A stretch of DNA of 34,774 nt from Bacteroidales bacterium (lineage in GTDB: Bacteria; Bacteroidota; Bacteroidia; Bacteroidales; UBA3824): positions 1 to 34,774 of the forward strand of contig JAKSLV010000015.1 in NCBI GenBank assembly GCA_024401025.1, given 5' to 3'. Every line of letters begins with the position of its first letter. The stretch's first letter is position 1. Positions 8,018 to 15,841 of this stretch are shown one piece after another. Made by a program: the position numbers and the translations under genes. The notes beneath the pieces were generated by a model. That model made no database searches and was not told the origin of the DNA. It was given only the letters and a program-made list of their open reading frames with translations.

Positions 8018-8554
8018 ATGAGACATAGAGACAAAATAAACCATTTGGGTAGAAAATACGGCCATAGAAAATCTATGCTGACAAATATGGCCATCTCCTT
8101 GATCATGCACAAGAGAATCAACACTACAGTTGCTAAGGCTAAGGAGCTCCGCACTTTCGTAGAGCCTCTCCTCACTGCTTCTAAGGTTGATATCGCTTTC
8201 GCCGAGGCTAATGCTAAGACTGATGCCGACAAGGAAGCTTTCAAGATCAAGAGAATGGCTGCCCACAGACTCGTGTTCGCCAAGCTCGCTCACAAGGAGG
8301 CTGTTAAGACTCTCTTCGCTGAGGTTACTCCTAAGATCTTTGATCGTCCTGGTGGATACACTAGAATCCTCAAGACTGGTTTCAGACTTGGTGACAATGC
8401 CAAGACTTGTATGATGGAGCTTGTTGACTTCAACGAGACCTACAAGCAGGGCAAGGCTGCTGCTAAGCCAGCTGCAAAGACTACACGTCGTTCTCGCAAG
8501 AAAAAAGCTACCGACGCACCTGCTGCCGAGGCTGCTGAGAACAAGGCTGAATAA
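8018..8554 (+). CDS. rplQ: 50S ribosomal protein L17 with long C-terminal tail
   Basis: Large-subunit protein L17, near the peptide exit site. The core (residues 1 to about 115) has [21 protein letters not shown], the VEPLLTASK region and the [26 protein letters not shown] ending. The protein continues to 178 residues with an alanine/lysine-rich tail (residues about 145-178, including RRSRKKK and a mixed acidic end) not found in E. coli L17. From memory, such extensions are common in Bacteroidota. It is the last gene of the cluster and is followed by a strong terminator. Confidence 0.97.
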   Translation: MRHRDKINHLGRKYGHRKSMLTNMAISLIMHKRINTTVAKAKELRTFVEPLLTASKVDIAFAEANAKTDADKEAFKIKRMAAHRLVFAKLAHKEAVKTLFAEVTPKIFDRPGGYTRILKTGFRLGDNAKTCMMELVDFNETYKQGKAAAKPAAKTTRRSRKKKATDAPAAEAAENKAE

Positions 8555-8580
8555 TCTGATTATTTGCCCTTAATTATATT

Positions 8581-8611
8581 AGCTGGTGTGTTCCATCACA
8601 CCAGCTTTTTT
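8581..8611 (+). terminator. Intrinsic terminator after rplQ
   Basis: A perfect 10-bp stem, AGCTGGTGTG at 8581-8590 and CACACCAGCT at 8597-8606, closes a 6-base loop and is followed by five T residues and a further AT-rich stretch. It lies 26 bases after the rplQ stop and ends the ribosomal protein transcript. Confidence 0.92.
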
Positions 8612-8709
8612 ATTTTATTTAATTTCACATTTTCGTTTTTTTTGGTAGAATTTTTGTTCGTTAATTTTTTATTATTGCCTTAGGCAGTTTTTGTATATCC
8701 GTTGATATT

Positions 8710-10935
8710 ATGAGGAATTTTTGTTTAGTATTCGTTGCGGTTTTGTCTTTTGCCCTCTTTGGATGCTCTCTAAATAGGGATGGGTCTTCATATCCTTTTT
8801 CCGACAATGCTTCTATGGATTCTTCCCGTCTTAGTGGTTATCTTCTTAGAACAGATTCCGATACTACACGTATGCAGGGTTTGATATTGGCTCAGATGGT
8901 TAGGGACCACGCAATGTCCACCAAATCTTTCGAGGATTTCATTAGCGCTTGTCACGTGCTTTTCAATATCCATTATGATCAGGGTCATAATTCGATGGCC
9001 TACAATGTTATCGAGAGGGCTCTCGCTTACGAGGATTCTGTCGATAATCCTTTGCTTAATGCCAGGTCGCACCATTATCTGGGTAGGTATCTTGTTCGTG
9101 CGCGCAATTACACGCTGGCATCCAAAAACTTCTCTTCTGCCCTCCATACCTACGAGAAATTCTGCGATACTTCCAATATCTCGGCCGTTTACCGCGATTT
9201 GGTAAGGTCATACAATATTTCATACAATTACGATTCGGCATTCATTTCGCTCAATAGATGCTTCTATTTGGATTCTCATCCATACAATCCGCACGCTATG
9301 GCTGAGAATTATGCACATTGGGGCAATATGTTTTTGTCGTCGTTCAAGTCTGATCTTGTAAACATCAAGCTGCCTTTCTTGGATTCCGCCAAGGTTTATT
9401 TCGATCGTGCAGTGGCAATTAACTCTACCTTGGAGCCTTCCAACATCAATGTTGACGAGATTACTTCGGCAGGATATGCCGAGTATTATTATTTCAAGGC
9501 TTTTTTCGGCACCAGCGATCCCAAGGTTAGGCATTCCTTGTCGGATAGCGCGCTTGTTTATTTCGACAAGGCCGATCCTTTCATCACCATTGCTGATGAT
9601 TACAACCGCAAGATTAAATTCAATGTTGTAAAGCTCCGCATCCTGATTTCTCAGAATAAAATTGCCAGGGCACGTCATTTTGCTGATTCTATCTGCCATA
9701 TTGCCGAGATGGATTCCAGTGATTACGTGGCCTCTGTTATTTCCCACCGTATCAGGTCCCTGATACAGGAATATGATGGAGATGCCAAGGGCGCGCTAAA
9801 GTCTATAAGGACATCCGAGAGATATTTGCAGTCATACGAGGCTCTCAGCTCTTCCGTAGTGCTTGCCACCACCATTGCGCGTAGCCAGGACGAGGGCAAT
9901 CAGATGAAAGCCAAAGCTATACAGCTCTCGCTTGAGGGAGAGTCTAGAGGCCGAAAGATGATGCTTATTTTTGTATCGGTGATTCTGGGTCTTTTTGGCG
10001 TTATTGCCGTAATTCTCTTTGTGCATTACCGCAGACAGCGCAGGCTCAACAACGAGATCAACGATATCAACAAGAAACTCGAGATTGCCAACAAGGACGT
10101 TAACGAGCGCAACCGCGAGATTACCGACAGCATTACCTACGCGCGTCTTATACAGACAGCAGCCATGCCGTCCGAGACTCAGATAAAGGATATTTTTGGT
10201 GATTCTTTCATTTTCCTGAGGCCGAGGGACATCGTATCAGGCGATTTCTACTGGGCTATGGAGACTGGTCCATACAAGCTTGTGGCTCTTGGCGACTGCA
10301 CGGGACACGGTGTGCCGGGTGCGCTCTTGAGTATGCTCGGTATGAGTATTCTTGACTATACCACACGTCATTTTGGCGATGGAGAGATTTCTGCCGGCAA
10401 CGTGCTCGACAGGATGAGGATATATTTCAAGAGAACGCTCAATCAGAATTCGTTCCGTCTCGACAAGACTCTCGACAGCATCGATATTGGCCTTATTGTG
10501 GTGGATACCCAGAAGCGCGAGCTCCATTACGCAGGCGCGTTCCGTCCGTTGCTCTATTTCCGCAACGACGAGATGATCCGCATAAAGGCCGATCCTATGC
10601 CTATTGGCGTATATCCAAAGGAGAGGGAGCATTTCACTAACCACACCCTCAGCCTCTGCAAGGACGATGTTTTCTATCTATTCTCCGATGGCGTTACCGA
10701 TCAGTCGGGATACCACGACACATCAGGAAACGCCCGCGTGTATTCGTTCAAGCGTTTCCAGAGTCTGCTGGTGGAAATCCACAAGCTGCATTTCGCTCAG
10801 CAGAAGCGTCTTATCCGTGATGACCTTAGAATCTGGCGCTCGCCCAAATCCAATCAGCAGCTCACGTGCGAGCAAACCGATGATGTTTCGGTACTCGGCA
10901 TAGCCGCCCAAAACTTCATCAGCAACTGGGATTAA
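8710..10935 (+). CDS. TPR-containing lipoprotein with SpoIIE-type (PP2C) phosphatase domain
   Basis: Predicted membrane-spanning signalling phosphatase of 741 residues. The N-terminus is a lipoprotein-type signal (LFGC, Cys19). An all-helical tetratricopeptide-like region follows (about 50-400), then one membrane segment (about 416-440), a charged coiled coil (about 445-480) and a SpoIIE/RsbU-type serine phosphatase (about 500-738). Metal-binding motifs are present: RDIVSGDFYW (about 506), GDCTGHG (from 528), SDGVTD (from 659) and TDDVSVLG with D724-D725. The likely topology is sensor outside and phosphatase inside. Family knowledge suggests dephosphorylation of an anti-sigma-antagonist or another phosphoserine protein, but no partner gene (STAS protein or kinase) is adjacent. 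Its stop overlaps that of the convergent gene by 4 bases. No clear promoter was found upstream. Confidence 0.88.
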   Translation: MRNFCLVFVAVLSFALFGCSLNRDGSSYPFSDNASMDSSRLSGYLLRTDSDTTRMQGLILAQMVRDHAMSTKSFEDFISACHVLFNIHYDQGHNSMAYNVIERALAYEDSVDNPLLNARSHHYLGRYLVRARNYTLASKNFSSALHTYEKFCDTSNISAVYRDLVRSYNISYNYDSAFISLNRCFYLDSHPYNPHAMAENYAHWGNMFLSSFKSDLVNIKLPFLDSAKVYFDRAVAINSTLEPSNINVDEITSAGYAEYYYFKAFFGTSDPKVRHSLSDSALVYFDKADPFITIADDYNRKIKFNVVKLRILISQNKIARARHFADSICHIAEMDSSDYVASVISHRIRSLIQEYDGDAKGALKSIRTSERYLQSYEALSSSVVLATTIARSQDEGNQMKAKAIQLSLEGESRGRKMMLIFVSVILGLFGVIAVILFVHYRRQRRLNNEINDINKKLEIANKDVNERNREITDSITYARLIQTAAMPSETQIKDIFGDSFIFLRPRDIVSGDFYWAMETGPYKLVALGDCTGHGVPGALLSMLGMSILDYTTRHFGDGEISAGNVLDRMRIYFKRTLNQNSFRLDKTLDSIDIGLIVVDTQKRELHYAGAFRPLLYFRNDEMIRIKADPMPIGVYPKEREHFTNHTLSLCKDDVFYLFSDGVTDQSGYHDTSGNARVYSFKRFQSLLVEIHKLHFAQQKRLIRDDLRIWRSPKSNQQLTCEQTDDVSVLGIAAQNFISNWD

Positions 10936-11651
10936 TTGCTGCCTATCAGCTTGATAAGCTCGATGATGGCTTTCCAGTCAAGTATCAGAAACACAGCCAC
11001 GGTTGTCCATGCTATAATGCCGGGCAGTTTCTCCTTCTGATTGAATCCAAGGTCGAGTGCTGTGCCCCAGGATTTTTTCTTGCCCCAGTGGCGGTTCCAG
11101 ATTTCCTTCATGGTGTATTTCTTTTCGCCAAGGATGCCCTCTGTTACCACGTTGAGGCTGTACAGCTCGTCCAAAACCAGGTGACAGAGATAGCCCATGC
11201 TTACCGCGAAAGCTATCACAAACTGCTCGCGGATGCTCAGGTTGGTGGTGCCTGCTATGAAGAGGCTTATCAGGAATGTGGCAAGCCATGCGGGAACCGA
11301 ATGGAATATGCCGCGGTGGTCGGTCCAGTCCTTGAACTTCTCTTTCAGGAACTTTAGCACGAAGAAAAACGATGCCGACGGCACAAAAATCTTGAGTGGA
11401 AGGTTGGCGCCGGCCACGTGTAGCCAGTATAGCGATATCGCCGCCATGAAATACGCATACGTCGTAAAAATTATCTTTAGCGGTATGCCCGAATCCGAAT
11501 CGCTGTCTGGCATGAACGAGCCTATCACGGTAGCGAAAAATACAATTACAGCCATATACGCATTGGGTATCAGGTTCCAGTTGTATGATACCACGGCCAC
11601 GGCAAATCCGGTGGCTGCTCCTACAGATACGTGTGTCTTAAAGTCTGCCAT
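10932..11651 (-). CDS. YdjM-like (DUF457) membrane-bound metal-dependent hydrolase family protein
   Basis: Membrane protein of 239 residues with several hydrophobic helices. The polar signature fits the YdjM/DUF457 family of predicted membrane metal-dependent hydrolases: H7 in the N-terminal THVSVG motif, the aspartate cluster D49-D51-D53 (MPDSDSDSG), TDHRGIFHS around 110-118 with D111, H112 and H117, and HLVLDE with H157 and D161. These could form a metal site at the membrane. The biochemical substrate of the family is not established. It is the last gene of a minus-strand trio, and its ATG overlaps the upstream stop as TAATG, so it is probably translationally coupled to the PAP2 gene, hinting at a shared envelope-lipid role (inference). 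Confidence 0.8.
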   Translation of the reverse strand: MADFKTHVSVGAATGFAVAVVSYNWNLIPNAYMAVIVFFATVIGSFMPDSDSDSGIPLKIIFTTYAYFMAAISLYWLHVAGANLPLKIFVPSASFFFVLKFLKEKFKDWTDHRGIFHSVPAWLATFLISLFIAGTTNLSIREQFVIAFAVSMGYLCHLVLDELYSLNVVTEGILGEKKYTMKEIWNRHWGKKKSWGTALDLGFNQKEKLPGIIAWTTVAVFLILDWKAIIELIKLIGSN

Positions 11652-12250
11652 TATTCCTTTTTTTTGTTACGTTTGTGTGTTTTCATCAATTTGTCGCGGA
11701 ATTTTCCGTAGAAATACCATACCGCCCAGGCCACCAGAGTTCCTGCCGCGGCGCCCACCAGCACATCGCCCAGATAGTGACGTCCAAGATAAATCCTTGA
11801 ATATGAAACTATTGCGGCTGTCAGGTATATCGCAATGGTGTATGCCTTGTTTTTGAACAGGCGGCTGCTCATGAATGCCAGGCCGAAGAATATGGCGGCG
11901 TGGGCCGAGAAAAATCCGTACTTGCCGCCGCGGTCGCCGTTCACTATGTGTATGTATTCCTTATAGTTGTCGGCCGTTTCCCAGCATGGGCGGAATCGCT
12001 GCACGCCGTATTTAAACAGGTTGCAGAGCTGGTCGGCGCACAGAATCATCACTGCCACAAATAGCAGGAATATCACCGCCTCCTTGTAGTTTGGCTTGGT
12101 TTTCAGTATCAGATACAGCAGCATCAGGGCACCCGCCACCCATGTGAAACCGTGCGATACGTGCCACATTATCATGTCCCAGCTCTCGTTGTGCCATTCG
12201 TTTATGGATAGGGTAAGCTCCTGATCCATAGTTACTATACTGTTTGTCAT
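11651..12250 (-). CDS. PAP2-family membrane phosphatase
   Basis: Type 2 phosphatidic acid phosphatase family protein, 199 residues with about five or six membrane helices. All three motifs are visible: KxxxxxxRP (K80, R87, P88), the FSAH variant of PSGH (S115, H117), and SRxxxxxHxxxD (S151, R152, H158, D162). H117 and H158 are the expected catalytic histidines. Such enzymes remove phosphate from undecaprenyl diphosphate, lipid A or phosphatidylglycerol phosphate; which applies here cannot be told from sequence. The basic C-terminus (KTHKRNKKKE) faces the cytoplasm by the positive-inside rule. Its start overlaps the stop of the methyltransferase gene by ATGA and its stop overlaps the next ATG, indicating one coupled operon. 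Confidence 0.9.
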   Translation of the reverse strand: MTNSIVTMDQELTLSINEWHNESWDMIMWHVSHGFTWVAGALMLLYLILKTKPNYKEAVIFLLFVAVMILCADQLCNLFKYGVQRFRPCWETADNYKEYIHIVNGDRGGKYGFFSAHAAIFFGLAFMSSRLFKNKAYTIAIYLTAAIVSYSRIYLGRHYLGDVLVGAAAGTLVAWAVWYFYGKFRDKLMKTHKRNKKKE

Positions 12251-13014
12251 GATATCCTCCTCCTGAAAAATTCACTGCACACCACGGCTGTGGCTGTTGA
12301 TACGTTTAGCGATTCGGGTGCCGTCTGGGCCGGAGCGCCGGTGGGTATGTACAGTCGGTTGGTTATAAGTGCTTCGGTATCAGGCAGTATGCCGTGTCCC
12401 TCGTTGCCCAGTACTATTATTCCGTTTGGGCTGATGCTTGCCCTGTATATGTTGTCGCCGTTCAGGAAAGTGCCGTACACGGGCATCCCCAGGGCGCGTG
12501 CCTCTTGGAGTTTCTCGGGCAGGTTGCAGTACACCACGTTTACCCTGAAGGCCGATCCCATGCTTGCCTGTATCACCTTGGGGTTGTAGAGGTCCACGCA
12601 GTCGCTGGAGGCCAGTATGGTGTCTATGCCAAACCAGTTGGCTATCCTTATTATCGTGCCCAGGTTTCCGGGGTCGCGCACGCTGTCCATGGCCAGGTAC
12701 AGTGCGTTTTTGTCGAGTGCTGATGCTGTCGTATCAGGGCGCATCTCCACCTCGGCCACCACGTTGCAGGCGGTCTGCATGGCTGATACTTTCTTTATCT
12801 CGTCGGCGCTGCACACGCTTATGGGGGTGTTGGCGTATTTGTGGGCGTTTTCTGATGCCCAGTCTTCGGTTGCGAATATCTCGCGTATCTTTAGGCTGCT
12901 CCTCAGGAGCTCGGCCACCACCTTGTGACCCTCCGCCACAAAAGTCCGGCTCTCGTTGCGGAACTTTTTTTGCTGGAGCGCGTTTATCTGTTTTATGCGA
13001 TTTTTGCTAAGCAT
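12247..13014 (-). CDS. TrmH/SpoU-family RNA 2'-O-ribose methyltransferase
   Basis: SPOUT-class, SAM-dependent RNA methyltransferase of 255 residues. The N-terminal substrate-binding domain starts with ALQQKKFRNESRTFVAEGHKVV (11-33), typical of the 23S rRNA (RlmB-like) branch. The catalytic domain carries motif 1 (RDPGNLGTIIRIANWFG, with N118 and R123), motif 2 (GNEGHGI, 203-209) and motif 3 (ESLNVSTATAV, 234-244) that form the trefoil knot. The target is likely a ribosomal RNA ribose, but the exact nucleotide is unknown. It is the first gene of the minus-strand operon with the PAP2 and YdjM-like genes, and it is divergent from the TamL-like gene with about 60 bases between the starts. Confidence 0.92.
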   Translation of the reverse strand: MLSKNRIKQINALQQKKFRNESRTFVAEGHKVVAELLRSSLKIREIFATEDWASENAHKYANTPISVCSADEIKKVSAMQTACNVVAEVEMRPDTTASALDKNALYLAMDSVRDPGNLGTIIRIANWFGIDTILASSDCVDLYNPKVIQASMGSAFRVNVVYCNLPEKLQEARALGMPVYGTFLNGDNIYRASISPNGIIVLGNEGHGILPDTEALITNRLYIPTGAPAQTAPESLNVSTATAVVCSEFFRRRIS

Positions 13015-13034
13015 TGAATTATTTTATAACTTTG
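13003..13034 (+). promoter_or_regulatory. Promoter for the TamL-like gene
   Basis: TTTG at 13003-13006, a 20-base spacer and TAACTTTG at 13027-13034 match the Bacteroidota consensus. The upstream box lies inside the first codons of the divergent methyltransferase gene, so the two promoters may interfere. Predicted transcription starts near 13041. Confidence 0.7.
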
Positions 13035-13074
13035 TGCGGAAAAAAATTTCCGACTTCAAAACTACTAAAAAACT

Positions 13075-15660
13075 TTGAGAATTTCTAATATATACTTGTT
13101 TTTTGTTGCCGTTTTTTTGATGGTGGCAATGTCGTGCGCTCCCATAGTAAGGGAGGGCAGCCTCTTGGTGTATAACGAGGTGGTGTGCGACAATTCAGAT
13201 ATCGACGTGGCCGAGCCTCAGTCGTATGTAAAGCAGACTCCTGCCAAAACCATTCTGGGGTTTCCGCTCCACGCCAGGATATACAACGCCGTATCGCCCG
13301 CCAAGGCCGATTCCATACGCGCGGCTCAGCTGCTGTATCTGGATTCTCTTAACGCCGCCCGGCATTTCAGCATCAAGCAGAAGAAGGGCCAGTTTTACGA
13401 TACTCTTCAGCACACCAAGTTTCTCATGAACTATTACAAGAGTCAGCCCGGCTCCGAGAAATACGTGAGGAGGATGGAGGCCGACACGGTGAAGTTTTTC
13501 CGCAAATACCGCAAGTATCAGGCCCGCGACACCTTCTTCATCCCCAAAACCAAGAAGTTCTCATTCAGGCTCATGTGGCAGAATCTGGGCGAGAAACCCG
13601 TGGTATACAACTCGCGCCTCAGCCATGAATCGGCCAACCAGATACGCCTCTACATGCGCACCAAGGGATTCTACGAGTCGCAGGTGGAATACACCGAGCG
13701 CATCAAGCGCCACAAGGCGTGGGTGACGTATTCCATAAAATCCGGCAACCCCATACGCATAGGCCGCATCAGCTACAAGATAGATGACGACAGCATCAGC
13801 TCCTACATACTGCATGACACTACGGCATCGCTGCTTAAGAGGGGCGGATGTCTGGATATGGATGTGCTGCAGGCCGAGAGGGCGCGCATCAGCGATCTGC
13901 TCCGCAACAACGGATACTACAATTTCAGGAAGGATTTTGTGTCGTACGAGGTGGATACCACCATGGGCGGCCACAATGCCGACATCACTCTGGAGGTGTT
14001 GCCGATGGTGCTGGAGAACGGACGCCAGACACGCCACACAAAGTATTATATATCAAGGATTTTTGTGTATCCCAACTACAATGTGGCCGAGGAAATGCGC
14101 GACCGCGACGCCTATTACGATTCCATGCGCTACTCGTATCTTGGCAGCCGCCGCAGGATGGCGTCGCCCATCACTTTTGTGTATAGCCCTGATACTTTCC
14201 AGGTAAGGCCCAGGGTTATCACCAAGGAGATTTTCGTGAGGAGCGGCCAGCCTTTCTGCCAGCAGTATGTTACTGATACTTACAAGCATCTGTCGGCCTT
14301 TAATGTGTACAAGATGGTGGAGCTTAAGTTCGACGACCACACCATGAGCCGCGACTCGCTAAACTGCAACATCTTCCTTACCACCAACAAGCTTCAGGAA
14401 TATGTGTTTGACGTGGGCTCCACCAACTCGTCGGGAAACATCGGTGTGTCGTCGTCGCTTACGTACAGGCACAAGAACATCTTCAACGGCGCCGAGACTT
14501 TCGACCTCAAGCTGTCCTTATCGCTGGAGAGCCAGAGCAACATCGGCAGCGACATCGGCGGTTTCAAGCTTAATACTCAGGAGTATGGACTGGAATCCAG
14601 GATTTATTTCCCGAGGATGCTGCTGCCGCGCAGTTTCAGGACTTTTGCCCGGAACACCACCCCGCGCACATACATCCAGCTGTATTTCGACTACCGGCAG
14701 CGCCCCGACTACACCCGAACTGTCACCACTGCCAATCTGTCGTATCAGATGCAGTCCAGACGGTTTTTCAACTATACGGTTACTCCCGTAAGGCTTAGCA
14801 CGATACGCATATCAAATGCCGACAGCGTTTTCCTGGACTGGCTCGACAGGCTGTACATAAAGGATTCGTATCAGGACCATTTTATTCTGGGGTCTGGTTT
14901 CTCGGTGATTTTCAACAATCAGATTACGGGCCGCAGGATATACAATTATATAAAGCTTAATCTGTCGTGGGCCGGCAACATGTTAAATCTCATAAGCCGC
15001 GCCTCTCATCAGAGCCTTAACGCGCAGGGATCGTATTCGGCGCCGCTTCTCAACACCACTTACGCCCAGTTCCTCAAGATGGATGTGGACTACCGCCATT
15101 ACCTCAGGACCATAGGGTCCAATCTGCTGGTGTGGCGCTTGTTTGCGGGCATAGGAGTGCCATACGGCAACATCAGCAGCATGCCATTTACCGAGCAGTA
15201 TTTTTCGGGCGGAGCCAACAGCTTGAGGGCCTGGCAGATACGCAGCGTGGGACCCGGAAGCTTCCGAAACAACGACGATGGCGCTTCCATCACCACCAAG
15301 TATCCCAACCTTACTTCCGACATGAAGCTGGAGGCCAATCTGGAATACAGGTTCAAGGTGTTCTGGGTGGTGGAGGGCGCGTGGTTTTTCGATGCCGGCA
15401 ATATCTGGTCGATCAACCGCGACGACAAGCGCGATGGTGGACAGTTCAATTTCAAGACTTTCTACAAGGAGGTGGCCCTGGGCACGGGTCTTGGCCTGAG
15501 GCTGGATTTCGATTTTTTCCTGCTGAGGACGGATTTCGGACTTAAGCTCCGCGACCCATCGCAGGACGACGGCCACAGATGGATTCCGCATGAGGACCAC
15601 GGATTCCTTTTCCGCGGCCGCAACTGGGCTTTCAGCCTCGGCATCGGATATCCGTTTTAG
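13075..15660 (+). CDS. BamA/TamA-family outer membrane lipoprotein (TamL-like)
   Basis: Omp85-superfamily protein of 861 residues, likely the Bacteroidota TamL type. A lipoprotein-type signal ends at Cys21 (AMSC). POTRA-like modules appear at about residues 170-480 and a beta-barrel fills the C-terminal third. The barrel ends in FSLGIGYPF with the C-terminal aromatic expected of an outer-membrane protein. The Omp85 loop-6 motif appears as SGGANSLRAWQIRSVGPGSF (about 710-729), with LRAW in place of the classic VRGF/Y. The role by family is assembly or insertion of outer-membrane proteins. The start is TTG: an in-frame TAA lies 3 codons upstream, no upstream ATG exists, and TTG gives a full signal peptide. 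A TamB partner is not in the window. Confidence 0.88.
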   Translation: MRISNIYLFFVAVFLMVAMSCAPIVREGSLLVYNEVVCDNSDIDVAEPQSYVKQTPAKTILGFPLHARIYNAVSPAKADSIRAAQLLYLDSLNAARHFSIKQKKGQFYDTLQHTKFLMNYYKSQPGSEKYVRRMEADTVKFFRKYRKYQARDTFFIPKTKKFSFRLMWQNLGEKPVVYNSRLSHESANQIRLYMRTKGFYESQVEYTERIKRHKAWVTYSIKSGNPIRIGRISYKIDDDSISSYILHDTTASLLKRGGCLDMDVLQAERARISDLLRNNGYYNFRKDFVSYEVDTTMGGHNADITLEVLPMVLENGRQTRHTKYYISRIFVYPNYNVAEEMRDRDAYYDSMRYSYLGSRRRMASPITFVYSPDTFQVRPRVITKEIFVRSGQPFCQQYVTDTYKHLSAFNVYKMVELKFDDHTMSRDSLNCNIFLTTNKLQEYVFDVGSTNSSGNIGVSSSLTYRHKNIFNGAETFDLKLSLSLESQSNIGSDIGGFKLNTQEYGLESRIYFPRMLLPRSFRTFARNTTPRTYIQLYFDYRQRPDYTRTVTTANLSYQMQSRRFFNYTVTPVRLSTIRISNADSVFLDWLDRLYIKDSYQDHFILGSGFSVIFNNQITGRRIYNYIKLNLSWAGNMLNLISRASHQSLNAQGSYSAPLLNTTYAQFLKMDVDYRHYLRTIGSNLLVWRLFAGIGVPYGNISSMPFTEQYFSGGANSLRAWQIRSVGPGSFRNNDDGASITTKYPNLTSDMKLEANLEYRFKVFWVVEGAWFFDAGNIWSINRDDKRDGGQFNFKTFYKEVALGTGLGLRLDFDFFLLRTDFGLKLRDPSQDDGHRWIPHEDHGFLFRGRNWAFSLGIGYPF

Positions 15661-15670
15661 TTTCCATTGT

Positions 15671-15756
15671 AACGCAGATAACGCCGATTGTGCGGATTTG
15701 CGCTGTTCTTTTTATAAAAAACTGCGAAAATCCGCCTGTTCTGTGTTATCCGCGTT
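15671..15756. repeat. Long imperfect inverted repeat downstream of the TamL-like gene
   Basis: Two arms of 42-44 bases (15671-15714 and 15715-15756) are reverse complements at roughly 33 of 42 aligned positions, beginning AACGC(A/G)GATAAC and including a shared GCGGATTT core. The fold is a long hairpin with almost no loop. It begins 10 bases after the TamL-like stop codon and its second arm runs into the ksgA promoter. It resembles the interspersed AACGCAGAT-type intergenic repeats I recall from Bacteroidota genomes; that comparison is from memory. Confidence 0.7.
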
Positions 15757-15774
15757 CTATTTTTTGTATCTTTG
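15742..15774 (+). promoter_or_regulatory. Probable ksgA promoter
   Basis: TATCTTTG at 15767-15774 is a perfect Bacteroidota -7 box. A weak -33 candidate (TGTG at 15742-15745) lies 21 bases upstream, inside the second arm of the long inverted repeat. Transcription would start near 15781, about 60 bases before the ksgA ATG. Confidence 0.5.
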
Positions 15775-15799
15775 CACCTGAGAATTATGTAGATTGCGG

Positions 15800-15841
15800 A
15801 AGATTCGTAATTAGTAATTCGTAACTCGTAATTAGAGAAAA
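15800..15841 (+). repeat. Heptamer-periodic leader directly before ksgA
   Basis: Six consecutive 7-base units end exactly at the ksgA ATG: AAGATTC, GTAATTA, GTAATTC, GTAACTC, GTAATTA, GAGAAAA. Four of them share GTAAYTM. It lies in the predicted 5' leader. A longer tract with the same 7-base period precedes the rhomboid gene at 34405-34500. Confidence 0.6.
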
